From Dactylosporangium vinaceum (lineage in GTDB: Bacteria > Actinomycetota > Actinomycetes > Mycobacteriales > Micromonosporaceae): DNA of 64,000 bases. A program made the translations under genes and the position numbers. Below the pieces are notes generated by a model, which searched no databases, was not told the DNA's origin, and was given only the letters and a program-made list of their open reading frames with translations. Positions 16,064 through 23,396 of this stretch are shown piece by piece. Position 1 is the first letter of the stretch. Each line of letters begins with the position of its first letter. The stretch covers positions 806,001 to 870,000 of the forward strand of contig NZ_CP061913.1 of the NCBI RefSeq assembly GCF_019904175.1, written 5' to 3'.

Positions 16064-17496
16064 GCGGAGATTCGCTTGTCATCGTGCCTGTGCAGCGGCG
16101 GGCGCGGCCCAGTGAGCTCGACCGGCCGGAGCCGCTGCGATACGTCGGGCGGGTCGCCACCGACCCTGTCGCGGCGCTCGCCGACAAGATGCGCGACGAC
16201 TGCCTCGACGCCGTCGACATCGACGAGATCGCGGCCATCCTCGAGGCCAACGGCATCAACGACCGCGTCGCCGACCGCGAATACGGCTCCCCGTCGGTGT
16301 TCGCGCTCGCCGGCCGGGTCGTCGCCCGCTCGCTCGACTCCGCCGACACCCAGGTGTTCCGGCCGATCCGCGTCGAAGGACCCGGCCTCGGCAGGGTCGT
16401 CGCCGACACGCTCATGCGGGCCCTGATCTACCTGACCCCGCTCGCCATCGGCGTCGGCGCCGCGTCCGAAGTGGACGGTGTGCCCGCCCTGGCGACCACC
16501 GGCACCCTCATCCTCGGCTGGGGCGGTGGCCAGGCACTGTCGTACCTCGGCTACCGGGCCCTGTCCGAGCGCGGCCGCACCGCCGCCGCCCGGCTCCTCG
16601 GCACCGGCTTCGCCGCCCTCGCCGCGCTGTGGGCGCTCGTCCTGCTCGGGGAGGGTGCCCGCGCGTACGTCGTCGCCGCCGTCCAGCTCGCCCTGTTCGC
16701 CGTGGCCGGCGTGACACTCGTGACCAACCGCGAACGGGTCGTGATCGCGGCCGTGGCGCCCGTCTGGGTGGCGACGGCCGGGCTGCGGTACGGGCTCGGC
16801 ATCATCGTCCTGCTGGCGTGCGTCACGGTGCTGCTGGCCGTCGCGTACCGCCCGGTGCTCGGGCGCGGCCCGGCCCTCGTCCGGCGGCGCTGGCGGTCAT
16901 GGCGGCACGACGTCGGATACGCGGCCCTCTACGGCCTCGTCGGCACCGGCCAGGCCGCGCTGCTGCGCACCGTCGCGCTCGACGGGATCGCCCCGCACCG
17001 GGTCCCCGTCGAGGCGATTCCGCTCCTGGTGGGGGTACCACTGATGGAACTGACGCTTGTCTGGCACCAGCGCCGGATCGCGTCCGCGCGGGCCTTCCTG
17101 GCCGACCGGTTCGCGTTCGACCGCACCCTGGGCCGGATCAGCGCCGGCACCGTCGCCGTCCTGGCCGTCCCCGTCGCCGCCGGCGCGGCGATCGCCGGCT
17201 CCATCTGGTTCGGCCTGATACCCCGGGGCCAGTCCCTGGCCGCCGCCGTGCTCCTGATGGCCGTCTACGCGCTCTGCCTGGTGCTGGCCGCCCACGGCCG
17301 GGCCGGTACCGCCGCCATCGTCGTCTGGTGGCCGACACTGCTCATCACCGGCGTCGCCCACTGGGCCCCCGCCCTGGTCCACGTGTCACCCACGTTCGCC
17401 GAAACCCTGGCCGTCGCCACCCTGCTCGGGGCCGGCCTGCCCGGCCTCGCCGTCGCGGCGCTCGTCCTTCGCGATCCGGAGAGTTACCGAGAATGA
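16060..17496 (+). CDS. PelG-like polytopic membrane protein (putative polysaccharide exporter)
   Basis: 478 residues. A ~110-residue cytosolic N-terminal region (LADKMRDDCLDAVDIDEIAA, then VFALAGRVVARSLDS) precedes about 12 hydrophobic segments between residue ~115 and 470. PelG, the exporter partner of PelF, is a ~450-residue 12-segment MOP-type protein; size, segment number and position after a PelF-like gene agree. The inferred role is moving the growing chain across the membrane. The sequence itself has no motif that proves the family. It starts through the ATGA overlap with the second mini-ORF and ends with ATGA overlapping the spherulin-4-like gene. Confidence 0.65.
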   Translation: MSGDSLVIVPVQRRARPSELDRPEPLRYVGRVATDPVAALADKMRDDCLDAVDIDEIAAILEANGINDRVADREYGSPSVFALAGRVVARSLDSADTQVFRPIRVEGPGLGRVVADTLMRALIYLTPLAIGVGAASEVDGVPALATTGTLILGWGGGQALSYLGYRALSERGRTAAARLLGTGFAALAALWALVLLGEGARAYVVAAVQLALFAVAGVTLVTNRERVVIAAVAPVWVATAGLRYGLGIIVLLACVTVLLAVAYRPVLGRGPALVRRRWRSWRHDVGYAALYGLVGTGQAALLRTVALDGIAPHRVPVEAIPLLVGVPLMELTLVWHQRRIASARAFLADRFAFDRTLGRISAGTVAVLAVPVAAGAAIAGSIWFGLIPRGQSLAAAVLLMAVYALCLVLAAHGRAGTAAIVVWWPTLLITGVAHWAPALVHVSPTFAETLAVATLLGAGLPGLAVAALVLRDPESYRE

Positions 17497-18131
17497 TGCT
17501 GCTGCCGCTGTACGTCCACCCCCTGACCGACCCCGAAGCGTGGGACAACCTGCCCCGCGGCGCCGCCTGCTGGACGATCGTAAACGTCCACAATGGACCC
17601 GGTGCGGCCCGCGACGAGGTCTACACCGCGGCCACGGCCCGCCTGCACGCCTCGGGGGTGAGGATGCTGGGCTACGTCGACCTGGGCTACGGCTCCCGCC
17701 CGAACGGCGAGGTGTGGTGCGACATCGTGGGCTGGTCGCAGTACCCGGTGGGCGGCATCTTCTTCGACCAGGTCCCGTCGGACGCCGCCTCGCTGGCGTA
17801 CGTGACCCAGGTGGTCCGCGCGGTCCGCGGCTCGGTCGTGCTCAACCCCGGCACCACATGCGCGCCCGGCTACGCCGCGCTTGCCGATGTGGTATGCACG
17901 TTTGAGGGGCCTTGGGAGTCATATGTCGCGCTTTATGGTGACAAATCCGTCAAGGGACGCGACTGGCCGAACGCCGCGCACCTGGTGTACGGCGTCCCGA
18001 CAGCCCGCCTGGGCGAGGCGACCGCGCTGCTGCTGAAGCGCGCGGGCCACGGCCTGGTGACCGACCTGACGGCACCGCTGCCGTACGCGGGCCTACCAAC
18101 CTCACTACGCACCCGAGCAGCCGCCCGATGA
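17493..18131 (+). CDS. Spherulin-4 / Sph3-like glycoside hydrolase (GH135 type)
   Basis: 212 residues, a TIM-barrel hydrolase of the 'spherulation-specific family 4'. Diagnostic stretches are LLPLYVHPLTDPEAW, IVNVHNGPG, GYVDLGYGSRP, GIFFDQVPSD (D92, likely catalytic) and TFEGPWESY (E138). In Aspergillus the homologue Sph3 hydrolyses galactosaminogalactan and is needed for its synthesis. No signal peptide is visible, so it would act in the cytosol or need another export route, unlike the membrane-tethered fungal enzyme. ATG 17493 overlaps the membrane protein stop. Confidence 0.85.
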   Translation: MMLLPLYVHPLTDPEAWDNLPRGAACWTIVNVHNGPGAARDEVYTAATARLHASGVRMLGYVDLGYGSRPNGEVWCDIVGWSQYPVGGIFFDQVPSDAASLAYVTQVVRAVRGSVVLNPGTTCAPGYAALADVVCTFEGPWESYVALYGDKSVKGRDWPNAAHLVYGVPTARLGEATALLLKRAGHGLVTDLTAPLPYAGLPTSLRTRAAAR

Positions 18132-18472
18132 TCCCCCACGACCACACCCCGCCCAACCGCGCCGCTCTGAACCGCGCCGTTTCGGGCTGCGCCGCTTCGA
18201 GCCGCGCCGTTTCGGGCTGCGCCGCTTCGAGGCAAGCTGCTCTGGGCCAAGCTGCTCTCGGTCGCGCCGTTGTGGGTCGCGCCGCTGTGGGTCGCGCCGC
18301 CCGCGCGACGACTGATCACGTGCGCGGCGCGGGTGTGTCGATCGATCGCCGGCGCGGCCGGGCGGCGGCGGGCGGCGGGCTCCAGCGGGCGGCGGTCGAT
18401 CACGCGCACGGCCCGGCGTTGCGGGCGGCGCCGGCGTTGGCGGGCGGCGAACTCGAGCGGGCGGCGCCGTGA
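18128..18472 (+). CDS. 114-residue repeat ORF linking two hydrolase genes (doubtful protein)
   Basis: ATG 18128 overlaps the spherulin-4 stop (ATGA) and its stop overlaps the GH114 start (GTGA at 18469-18472). The product is Ala/Arg-rich. About ten pentapeptide-like units of the pattern [RCQ]-A-[AV]-x-[GNS] lie at residues ~12-60, followed by an Ala/Gly/Arg tail. No family is recognised, and the composition could equally be translation of repeat DNA. The preserved coupling at both ends is the only evidence that it is translated. Confidence 0.3.
   Translation: MIPHDHTPPNRAALNRAVSGCAASSRAVSGCAASRQAALGQAALGRAVVGRAAVGRAARATTDHVRGAGVSIDRRRGRAAAGGGLQRAAVDHAHGPALRAAPALAGGELERAAP
18172..18300 (+). 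repeat. 15/30-bp tandem repeats
   Basis: A 30-bp unit (18172-18201) is repeated exactly at 18202-18231. Diverged 15-bp units follow (GCGCCGTTGTGGGTC, GCGCCGCTGTGGGTC and similar). All periods are multiples of 3 and keep the frame. Confidence 0.85.
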
Positions 18473-19410
18473 CCTCCCGCCGGCTCCGTGGCCTGCTGCT
18501 GGCCCTGGTCGTCGTGACGGTGCTCTACGCCGCCGCCTGCACCAACGGCGGCAGCGGGCGCGGGCGTGACATCGGCGGTGGCGGACACGGGCCGGCGACC
18601 GGTGGTGCTGAGCCGTCGTACGGGGCCGGGCTCGGCTCGGCCTCCCCGGGGGCGTCGACATCGGCGTCCGCCGGGGCTTCGGGGTCGCCCGGTGGGGCGC
18701 CTGCCGGGGGCTGGTGGAAGCCCGCCGTGGGGCAGACGTGGCAGTGGCAGCTGACCGGCACGCTCGACAAGTCCGTGGCCGCCGAAGTCTACGACGTCGA
18801 CGGCGCCAACACGTCCGCCGCTGACGTGGCTGCGCTGAAGTCCGCGGGGCGGCACGTCATCTGCTACGTCAACGTGGGTGCGCACGAGGACTTCCGGCCG
18901 GATGCGAAGAACTTCCCGGAGTCGGTGCAGGGCAAGGGGCTCGACGGCTGGCCGGGGGAGAAGTGGCTGGACATCCGGCAGTGGAACGTGCTGGAGCCGC
19001 TGCTCACGGCGCGGTTCAAGCAGTGCAAGGACAAGGGGTTCGACGCGGTCGAGCCGGACAATGTGGACGGTTACAGCAACAGCAGCGGCTTCCCGCTGAG
19101 CGCCGGCGATCAGTTGACGTTCAACCGGCGGGTGGCTGAGCTGGCCCACCGTACCGGGCTCGGGGTGGGGCTCAAGAACGACGTCGAGCAGGCCGCGACG
19201 CTGGCGCCGGCGTTCGACTTCGCGGTCAACGAGGAGTGCGCGCGCTACAACGAGTGTGACGAGCTCAAGGTGTTCACGAGCGCCGGCAAGCCCGTGTTCC
19301 ATGTGGAGTACGACGGGTCGACCGGCTCGTTCTGCTCGAAGACGAAGGCGCTGCACTTCTCGTCGATGAAGAAGAAGATGAATCTCGACGCCTGGCGCGA
19401 GACGTGCTGA
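18469..19410 (+). CDS. GH114 endo-alpha-1,4-galactosaminidase-like lipoprotein (Ega3-like)
   Basis: 313 residues. The N-terminal signal peptide ends AAAC (Cys24), a likely lipobox. A Gly/Ser/Ala-rich linker runs to ~75. The GH114 barrel opens with WQWQLTG and continues with EVYDVDGANTSAADV, ICYVNVGAHEDFRPD, KWLDIRQWNVLEPLL, the catalytic-Asp region FDAVEPDNVDGY (D192, E195, D197), LKNDVEQ and NEECARYNEC (E255/E256). The family cleaves alpha-1,4-linked galactosamine polymers (Ega3 in Aspergillus). Surface anchoring suits trimming or release of the polymer made by this locus. GTG start through GTGA overlap. Confidence 0.88.
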   Translation: MTSRRLRGLLLALVVVTVLYAAACTNGGSGRGRDIGGGGHGPATGGAEPSYGAGLGSASPGASTSASAGASGSPGGAPAGGWWKPAVGQTWQWQLTGTLDKSVAAEVYDVDGANTSAADVAALKSAGRHVICYVNVGAHEDFRPDAKNFPESVQGKGLDGWPGEKWLDIRQWNVLEPLLTARFKQCKDKGFDAVEPDNVDGYSNSSGFPLSAGDQLTFNRRVAELAHRTGLGVGLKNDVEQAATLAPAFDFAVNEECARYNECDELKVFTSAGKPVFHVEYDGSTGSFCSKTKALHFSSMKKKMNLDAWRETC

Positions 19411-19494
19411 CAGGCGCCGGGCGAAGCAGGAGTTGTGGTGCAGGCGGGCGAAGCAGGAAATGTGGTGCGGGTGGGCGAAATGCGAGATGCGGTG
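19411..19494 (+). repeat. 27-30-bp tandem repeats after the GH114 gene
   Basis: Three imperfect units at 19411-19440, 19441-19467 and 19468-19494, each with GGCGAA and ending in GGTG. They begin immediately after the stop. No gene or clear hairpin is seen here. Confidence 0.7.
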
Positions 19495-19564
19495 CGGGCG
19501 GTCGGTCGGTTCTAGCTGGTCCCTAGTCTAGCCTCGCCCACCTAACCGGAGACTCACACCGTTT

Positions 19565-20224
19565 TTACGACGTGAGGCCGTTGCGCTCGGCCAGCGCGTG
19601 CATCGCCCGTAGGATGCCCACCCGGTCGGGGGCCGGTTCGGCCGGGGTTTCCGCCGGGGCGCGCAGGCCCGCCAGCGTGTATCCGAGCTGGCGGCGCCAT
19701 GCGGTCGGGGCGCTCTCCGCGGTGCGCTCGACCAGGCCCGCGTTGGCCATCAGGACGGGTACCACGTCCTCGTGCTGGAAGTCCGGGCGCAGGACGCCGG
19801 CCGCGCGGGCGCGGTCGATCAGCGCGGTCAGGCCGCGGAAGGCGCGGCCCCGCAGGGTTTCCAGCTCCGGCACGCCGGACACGGTCGCGGTCAGCAGGTC
19901 GGCGATCGCGCGGCTGCCGGCCTGCACCTCGCACAGGAACGTCAGGTGCTCGGCGAACGCGGCCCACGGGTCCTCGGCCGAGACGGCCAGGGCGCGTTCG
20001 GTCGCGGCGACCACCTCGCGCAGCGCGTCCTCGAACACCGCGGCGACCAGCAGGCCGCGGCTGGGGAAGCGGCGGTAGAGGGTGGCGTTGCCGACCTTCG
20101 CGCGGCGGGCGATCTCGTCAAGCGGGGCTTCCAGGCCGCGTTCGGCGAACACCACTTTCGCGGTCTCGACCAGTTGTCGCCGGTTGCGCTCCGCGTCCCT
20201 GCGCAATGCACCCTGAGCCCCCAT
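19565..20224 (-). CDS. TetR-family transcriptional regulator
   Basis: 219 residues. HTH at ~12-58: RRQLVETAKVVFAERGLEAP, then LDEIARRAKVGNATLYRRFPSR, then LLVAAVFEDAL. The C-terminal ligand/dimer domain resembles the SbtR-like TetR_C type. It is probably a repressor of an adjacent or self promoter; the ligand is unknown. A TATGCT hexamer 6 nt upstream of the ATG (20231-20236) suggests a leaderless message. It is divergent from the sugar-dehydrogenase operon, so that operon or the gene itself is a candidate target. Confidence 0.9.
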   Translation of the reverse strand: MGAQGALRRDAERNRRQLVETAKVVFAERGLEAPLDEIARRAKVGNATLYRRFPSRGLLVAAVFEDALREVVAATERALAVSAEDPWAAFAEHLTFLCEVQAGSRAIADLLTATVSGVPELETLRGRAFRGLTALIDRARAAGVLRPDFQHEDVVPVLMANAGLVERTAESAPTAWRRQLGYTLAGLRAPAETPAEPAPDRVGILRAMHALAERNGLTS

Positions 20225-20546
20225 GGCTACAGCATATTCACCACAGGGGCGGGAGGGCTTCCAGCGGGCTTTTGGCGTTCAGAACAAAAGTTACCGCATC
20301 GACGAGTCAAAGTATGGACAGTCGTAGCTAAAGACCCTAGTGTGTCTGCCACGACACCAAAGTGTTTCATCAATGTATCCGGCTCGGCACCGGATGCGCT
20401 GGTGGCGTGAGCCCGCACCAACCGCAGCGGTAGGACACCCCTCACCAGACCCCCGCAACCAGATACCCCGAACCAGCAAGACCCGAAGGACTCGGCGCGG
20501 CGGCGCGCGCCCGGCCTGGCACATCACCACGTCAGGAAGGGACACC
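20225..20546. other. Divergent intergenic region, TetR gene / sugar dehydrogenase gene
   Basis: 322 bp, AT-richer at 20270-20400. It contains the TetR -10 candidate and, at 20535-20540, GGAAGG as ribosome site of the next gene. An open frame runs through it into the dehydrogenase gene but has no start signal or conserved sequence. No clean TetR palindrome was found by eye. Confidence 0.45.
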
Positions 20547-23396
20547 GTGAATCAGCAACCCCGGAACCATAGATGGCGGACCTTGAGCGCCGCCCTGGTC
20601 CTGGCCGCCTCCAGCCTCACCGCCGTCACGCTCCTGCAGGCGGACGCCACCCCCGCCGCGGCGGCCATCAACGCGGCCGACTTCCAGCAGGTCACCCTGG
20701 CCAAGGGCGAGCCCGAGGTGGGCGAGCCGCTCGCCATCTCTGTGCTGCCCGACCGGTCGGTCCTGCACACCGCCCGCAACGGCACACTGCGGCGCACCGA
20801 CGCCGGCGGCACGACGAGCGTCATCGCCACCATCCCCGTCTACACGCACGACGAGGAGGGGCTGCAGGGCGTCGCCGCCGACCCGGGCTTCGCGACCAAC
20901 CGGTACATCTACCTCTTCTACGCCCCGCCGCTGAGCACCCCCAGCGGCGACGCGCCCGCCACCGGCACGGCCGCCACCTGGGCGACCTGGGCCGGCGTCA
21001 ACCGCCTCTCGCGCTTCACCCTCAACGCCGACTTCACGGTCAACATGGCCAGCCAGGTCAACATCCTGGACGTGGCGACCGACCGCGGCATGTGCTGCCA
21101 CGTCGGCGGCGACATCGACTTCGACGCCCAGGGCAACCTGTACCTCTCCACCGGCGACGACTCCAACCCGTTCGACTCGGCCGGCTACGCGCCCATCGAC
21201 GAGCGCACCGACCGCAACCCGGTGTACGACGCCCAGCGCTCCGCCGCCAACACCAACGACCTGCGCGGCAAGATCCTGCGGATCAAGGTGAACGCCAACG
21301 GCACGTACTCGATCCCGGCCGGCAACATGTTCGCCCCCGGCACCGCGAACACGCGCCCGGAGATCTACGCGATGGGCTTCCGCAACCCGTACCGCATGAC
21401 CGTCGACAAGGCCACCGGCGTCGTCTACGTCGGCGACTACGGCCCCGACGCCGGGGCGAGCGACGCGAACCGCGGCCCGTCCGGGCAGGTCGAGTTCGAC
21501 CGGGTCACCGGCCCCGGCAACTACGGCTGGCCGTACTGCACCGGCACCAACACCACCGCCGAGACCTACAACGAGTGGAACTTCGCGACGAACTCGACGG
21601 GCGCGAAGTACAACTGCGGCGGTGGGCCGGTCAACAACTCCTTCCGCAACACCGGCCTCACCACCCTGCCCCCGGCCAAGCCGGCCTGGATCCGCTACGG
21701 CGGTGACGCGGGCAGCCCGGCCGAGTTCGGGACCGGGTCCGAGTCGCCGATGGGCGGCCCGGTGTACCACTACGACGCGGCCAACCCGTCGACGACGAAG
21801 TTCCCGCAGGCCCTGGACGGCCAGTTCTTCGCCGGGGAGTTCGGGCGCGGCTGGATCAAGCCGATCGTCGTCAACGCCGACGGCTCCCGCGGCGCGATCG
21901 ACAACTTCCCGTGGAACGGCAAGCAGGTCATGGACATGCAGTTCGGCCCGGACGGGGCCCTGTACGTCCTCGACTACGGCACCGGCTACTTCAACGGCGA
22001 CCAGAACTCGGCCCTGTACCGCTACGACTACGTCGGCGCCGGCGGCAACCGGGCCCCGACCGCCGTCGCCGGCGCGAACGTCACCTCCGGCGCGGCCCCG
22101 CTCACGGTCAGCTTCTCCTCGACCGGCTCGACCGACCCCGAGGGCGGCGCGCTGAGCTACACCTGGACCTTCGGTGACGGCGGGACGGCGACGACGGCCA
22201 GCCCGTCGCACACGTTCGCGGCCAACGGCAACTACTCGGTGACGCTCACCGTCAAAGACCCACAGGGCGCCATCGGTACCGCCAATGTGCTGATCAGTGT
22301 CGGCAACACCGCCCCGACAGTGGTCGTCAACGGGCCCAGACCCGGGCAGCTGGTGAGCTTCGGCGACGCCGTCCCGTGGAGCGTCACCGTCACCGACCCC
22401 GAGGACGGGCCCATCGACTGCAGCAAGGTCACGATGACCTACGTGCTCGGCCACGACCAGCACGCGCACGCGATCACGTCGCAGACGGGGTGCGCGGGCA
22501 CCATCACCATCCCCGTCGACGGCGAGCACGACACGGCCTCGAACATCTTCCCGGTGTTCGACGCGCAGTACACCGACAAGGGCGGGCTGACCGTCCACGC
22601 GCAGAGCATCATGGCGCCGCGGTACCGCCAGGGCGAGTTCTACAAGTCGTTCTCCGGCGTCGACCAGATCACGAAGGCGTCGGCCGAGGGCGGCAAGACC
22701 GTCGGGAACATCAACAACGGCGACTGGATCGGGTTCGACCCGTACAAGCTCAACAACGCCACGTCGTTCAGTGCCCGGGTCTCCTCGGGCGGTGCGGGCG
22801 GCACGCTGCAGCTGCGCACGGGCTCGCCGACCGGGACGGTCATCGGCTCGGCGACGGTGCCGGTCACCGGCTCCTGGGAGACGTTCACGACCGTGTCCGG
22901 CCCGATCACCAATGCCCCGGCCGGGTCGACGTCGTTGTACCTGACGTTCTCCGGCAGTGCCACCGCCGCATTGTTCGATCTTGACAGCTTCACCTTCGTC
23001 ACCGGCGCCGGCGGCAACGGCGTGGGCCCGGTGAAGGGTCTGGCCGGCAAGTGTCTCGACGCGCGCGGCGCCGCCAGCGCCGACGGCACCCAGATGCAGA
23101 TCTACACGTGCAACGGCACCGCCGCGCAGGTCGTCGCGCTCACCGGGCAGCAGCTACGCGTCCTCGGCAAGTGCGTCGACATCTCCGGGGCGGCCACCGC
23201 GGACGGGACGAAGATCCAGCTGTACACGTGCAACAACACGGGCGCCCAGAACTGGGTGCCGCAGGCCGACGGCTCGCTGAAGAACCCGGCGTCGGGCAAG
23301 TGCATCGACGTGGCCGGCGCGAACTCCGCCGACAGCACGGTCGTCCAGCTGTACACCTGTAACGGCACCAGCGCGCAGAAGTGGACCATGCCGTGA
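20547..23396 (+). CDS. Secreted PQQ-type glucose/sorbosone dehydrogenase with PKD, CBM6 and ricin-B domains
   Basis: 949 residues. Signal peptide 1-~42 (ending PAAAA). The GSDH beta-propeller covers ~45-480, with PDRSVLHTARNGTLRR, DPGFATNRYIYLFYAP, GGDIDFDAQGNLYLSTGDD, GKILRIKVNANG, YAMGFRNPYRM and GPDGALYVLDYGTG. PKD covers ~500-586 (DPEGGALSYTWTFGDG), then a spacer domain, a CBM6-like module ~698-820 and a ricin-B/CBM13 lectin ~828-949 with repeated KC-D-G and IQLYTCN units. It would oxidise a sugar outside the cell while bound to polysaccharide. GTG 20547 follows AGGAAGG. The stop overlaps the next gene (GTGA), so they form an operon. Confidence 0.88.
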   Translation: MNQQPRNHRWRTLSAALVLAASSLTAVTLLQADATPAAAAINAADFQQVTLAKGEPEVGEPLAISVLPDRSVLHTARNGTLRRTDAGGTTSVIATIPVYTHDEEGLQGVAADPGFATNRYIYLFYAPPLSTPSGDAPATGTAATWATWAGVNRLSRFTLNADFTVNMASQVNILDVATDRGMCCHVGGDIDFDAQGNLYLSTGDDSNPFDSAGYAPIDERTDRNPVYDAQRSAANTNDLRGKILRIKVNANGTYSIPAGNMFAPGTANTRPEIYAMGFRNPYRMTVDKATGVVYVGDYGPDAGASDANRGPSGQVEFDRVTGPGNYGWPYCTGTNTTAETYNEWNFATNSTGAKYNCGGGPVNNSFRNTGLTTLPPAKPAWIRYGGDAGSPAEFGTGSESPMGGPVYHYDAANPSTTKFPQALDGQFFAGEFGRGWIKPIVVNADGSRGAIDNFPWNGKQVMDMQFGPDGALYVLDYGTGYFNGDQNSALYRYDYVGAGGNRAPTAVAGANVTSGAAPLTVSFSSTGSTDPEGGALSYTWTFGDGGTATTASPSHTFAANGNYSVTLTVKDPQGAIGTANVLISVGNTAPTVVVNGPRPGQLVSFGDAVPWSVTVTDPEDGPIDCSKVTMTYVLGHDQHAHAITSQTGCAGTITIPVDGEHDTASNIFPVFDAQYTDKGGLTVHAQSIMAPRYRQGEFYKSFSGVDQITKASAEGGKTVGNINNGDWIGFDPYKLNNATSFSARVSSGGAGGTLQLRTGSPTGTVIGSATVPVTGSWETFTTVSGPITNAPAGSTSLYLTFSGSATAALFDLDSFTFVTGAGGNGVGPVKGLAGKCLDARGAASADGTQMQIYTCNGTAAQVVALTGQQLRVLGKCVDISGAATADGTKIQLYTCNNTGAQNWVPQADGSLKNPASGKCIDVAGANSADSTVVQLYTCNGTSAQKWTMP

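Noticed and set aside
17933..18661. 242-codon minus-strand frame with SGAAR/NGAAR repeats opposite the 18128 repeat ORF
   Set aside because: It extends into the recognised spherulin-4 and GH114 genes in antisense and lacks the start-stop coupling seen on the plus strand.
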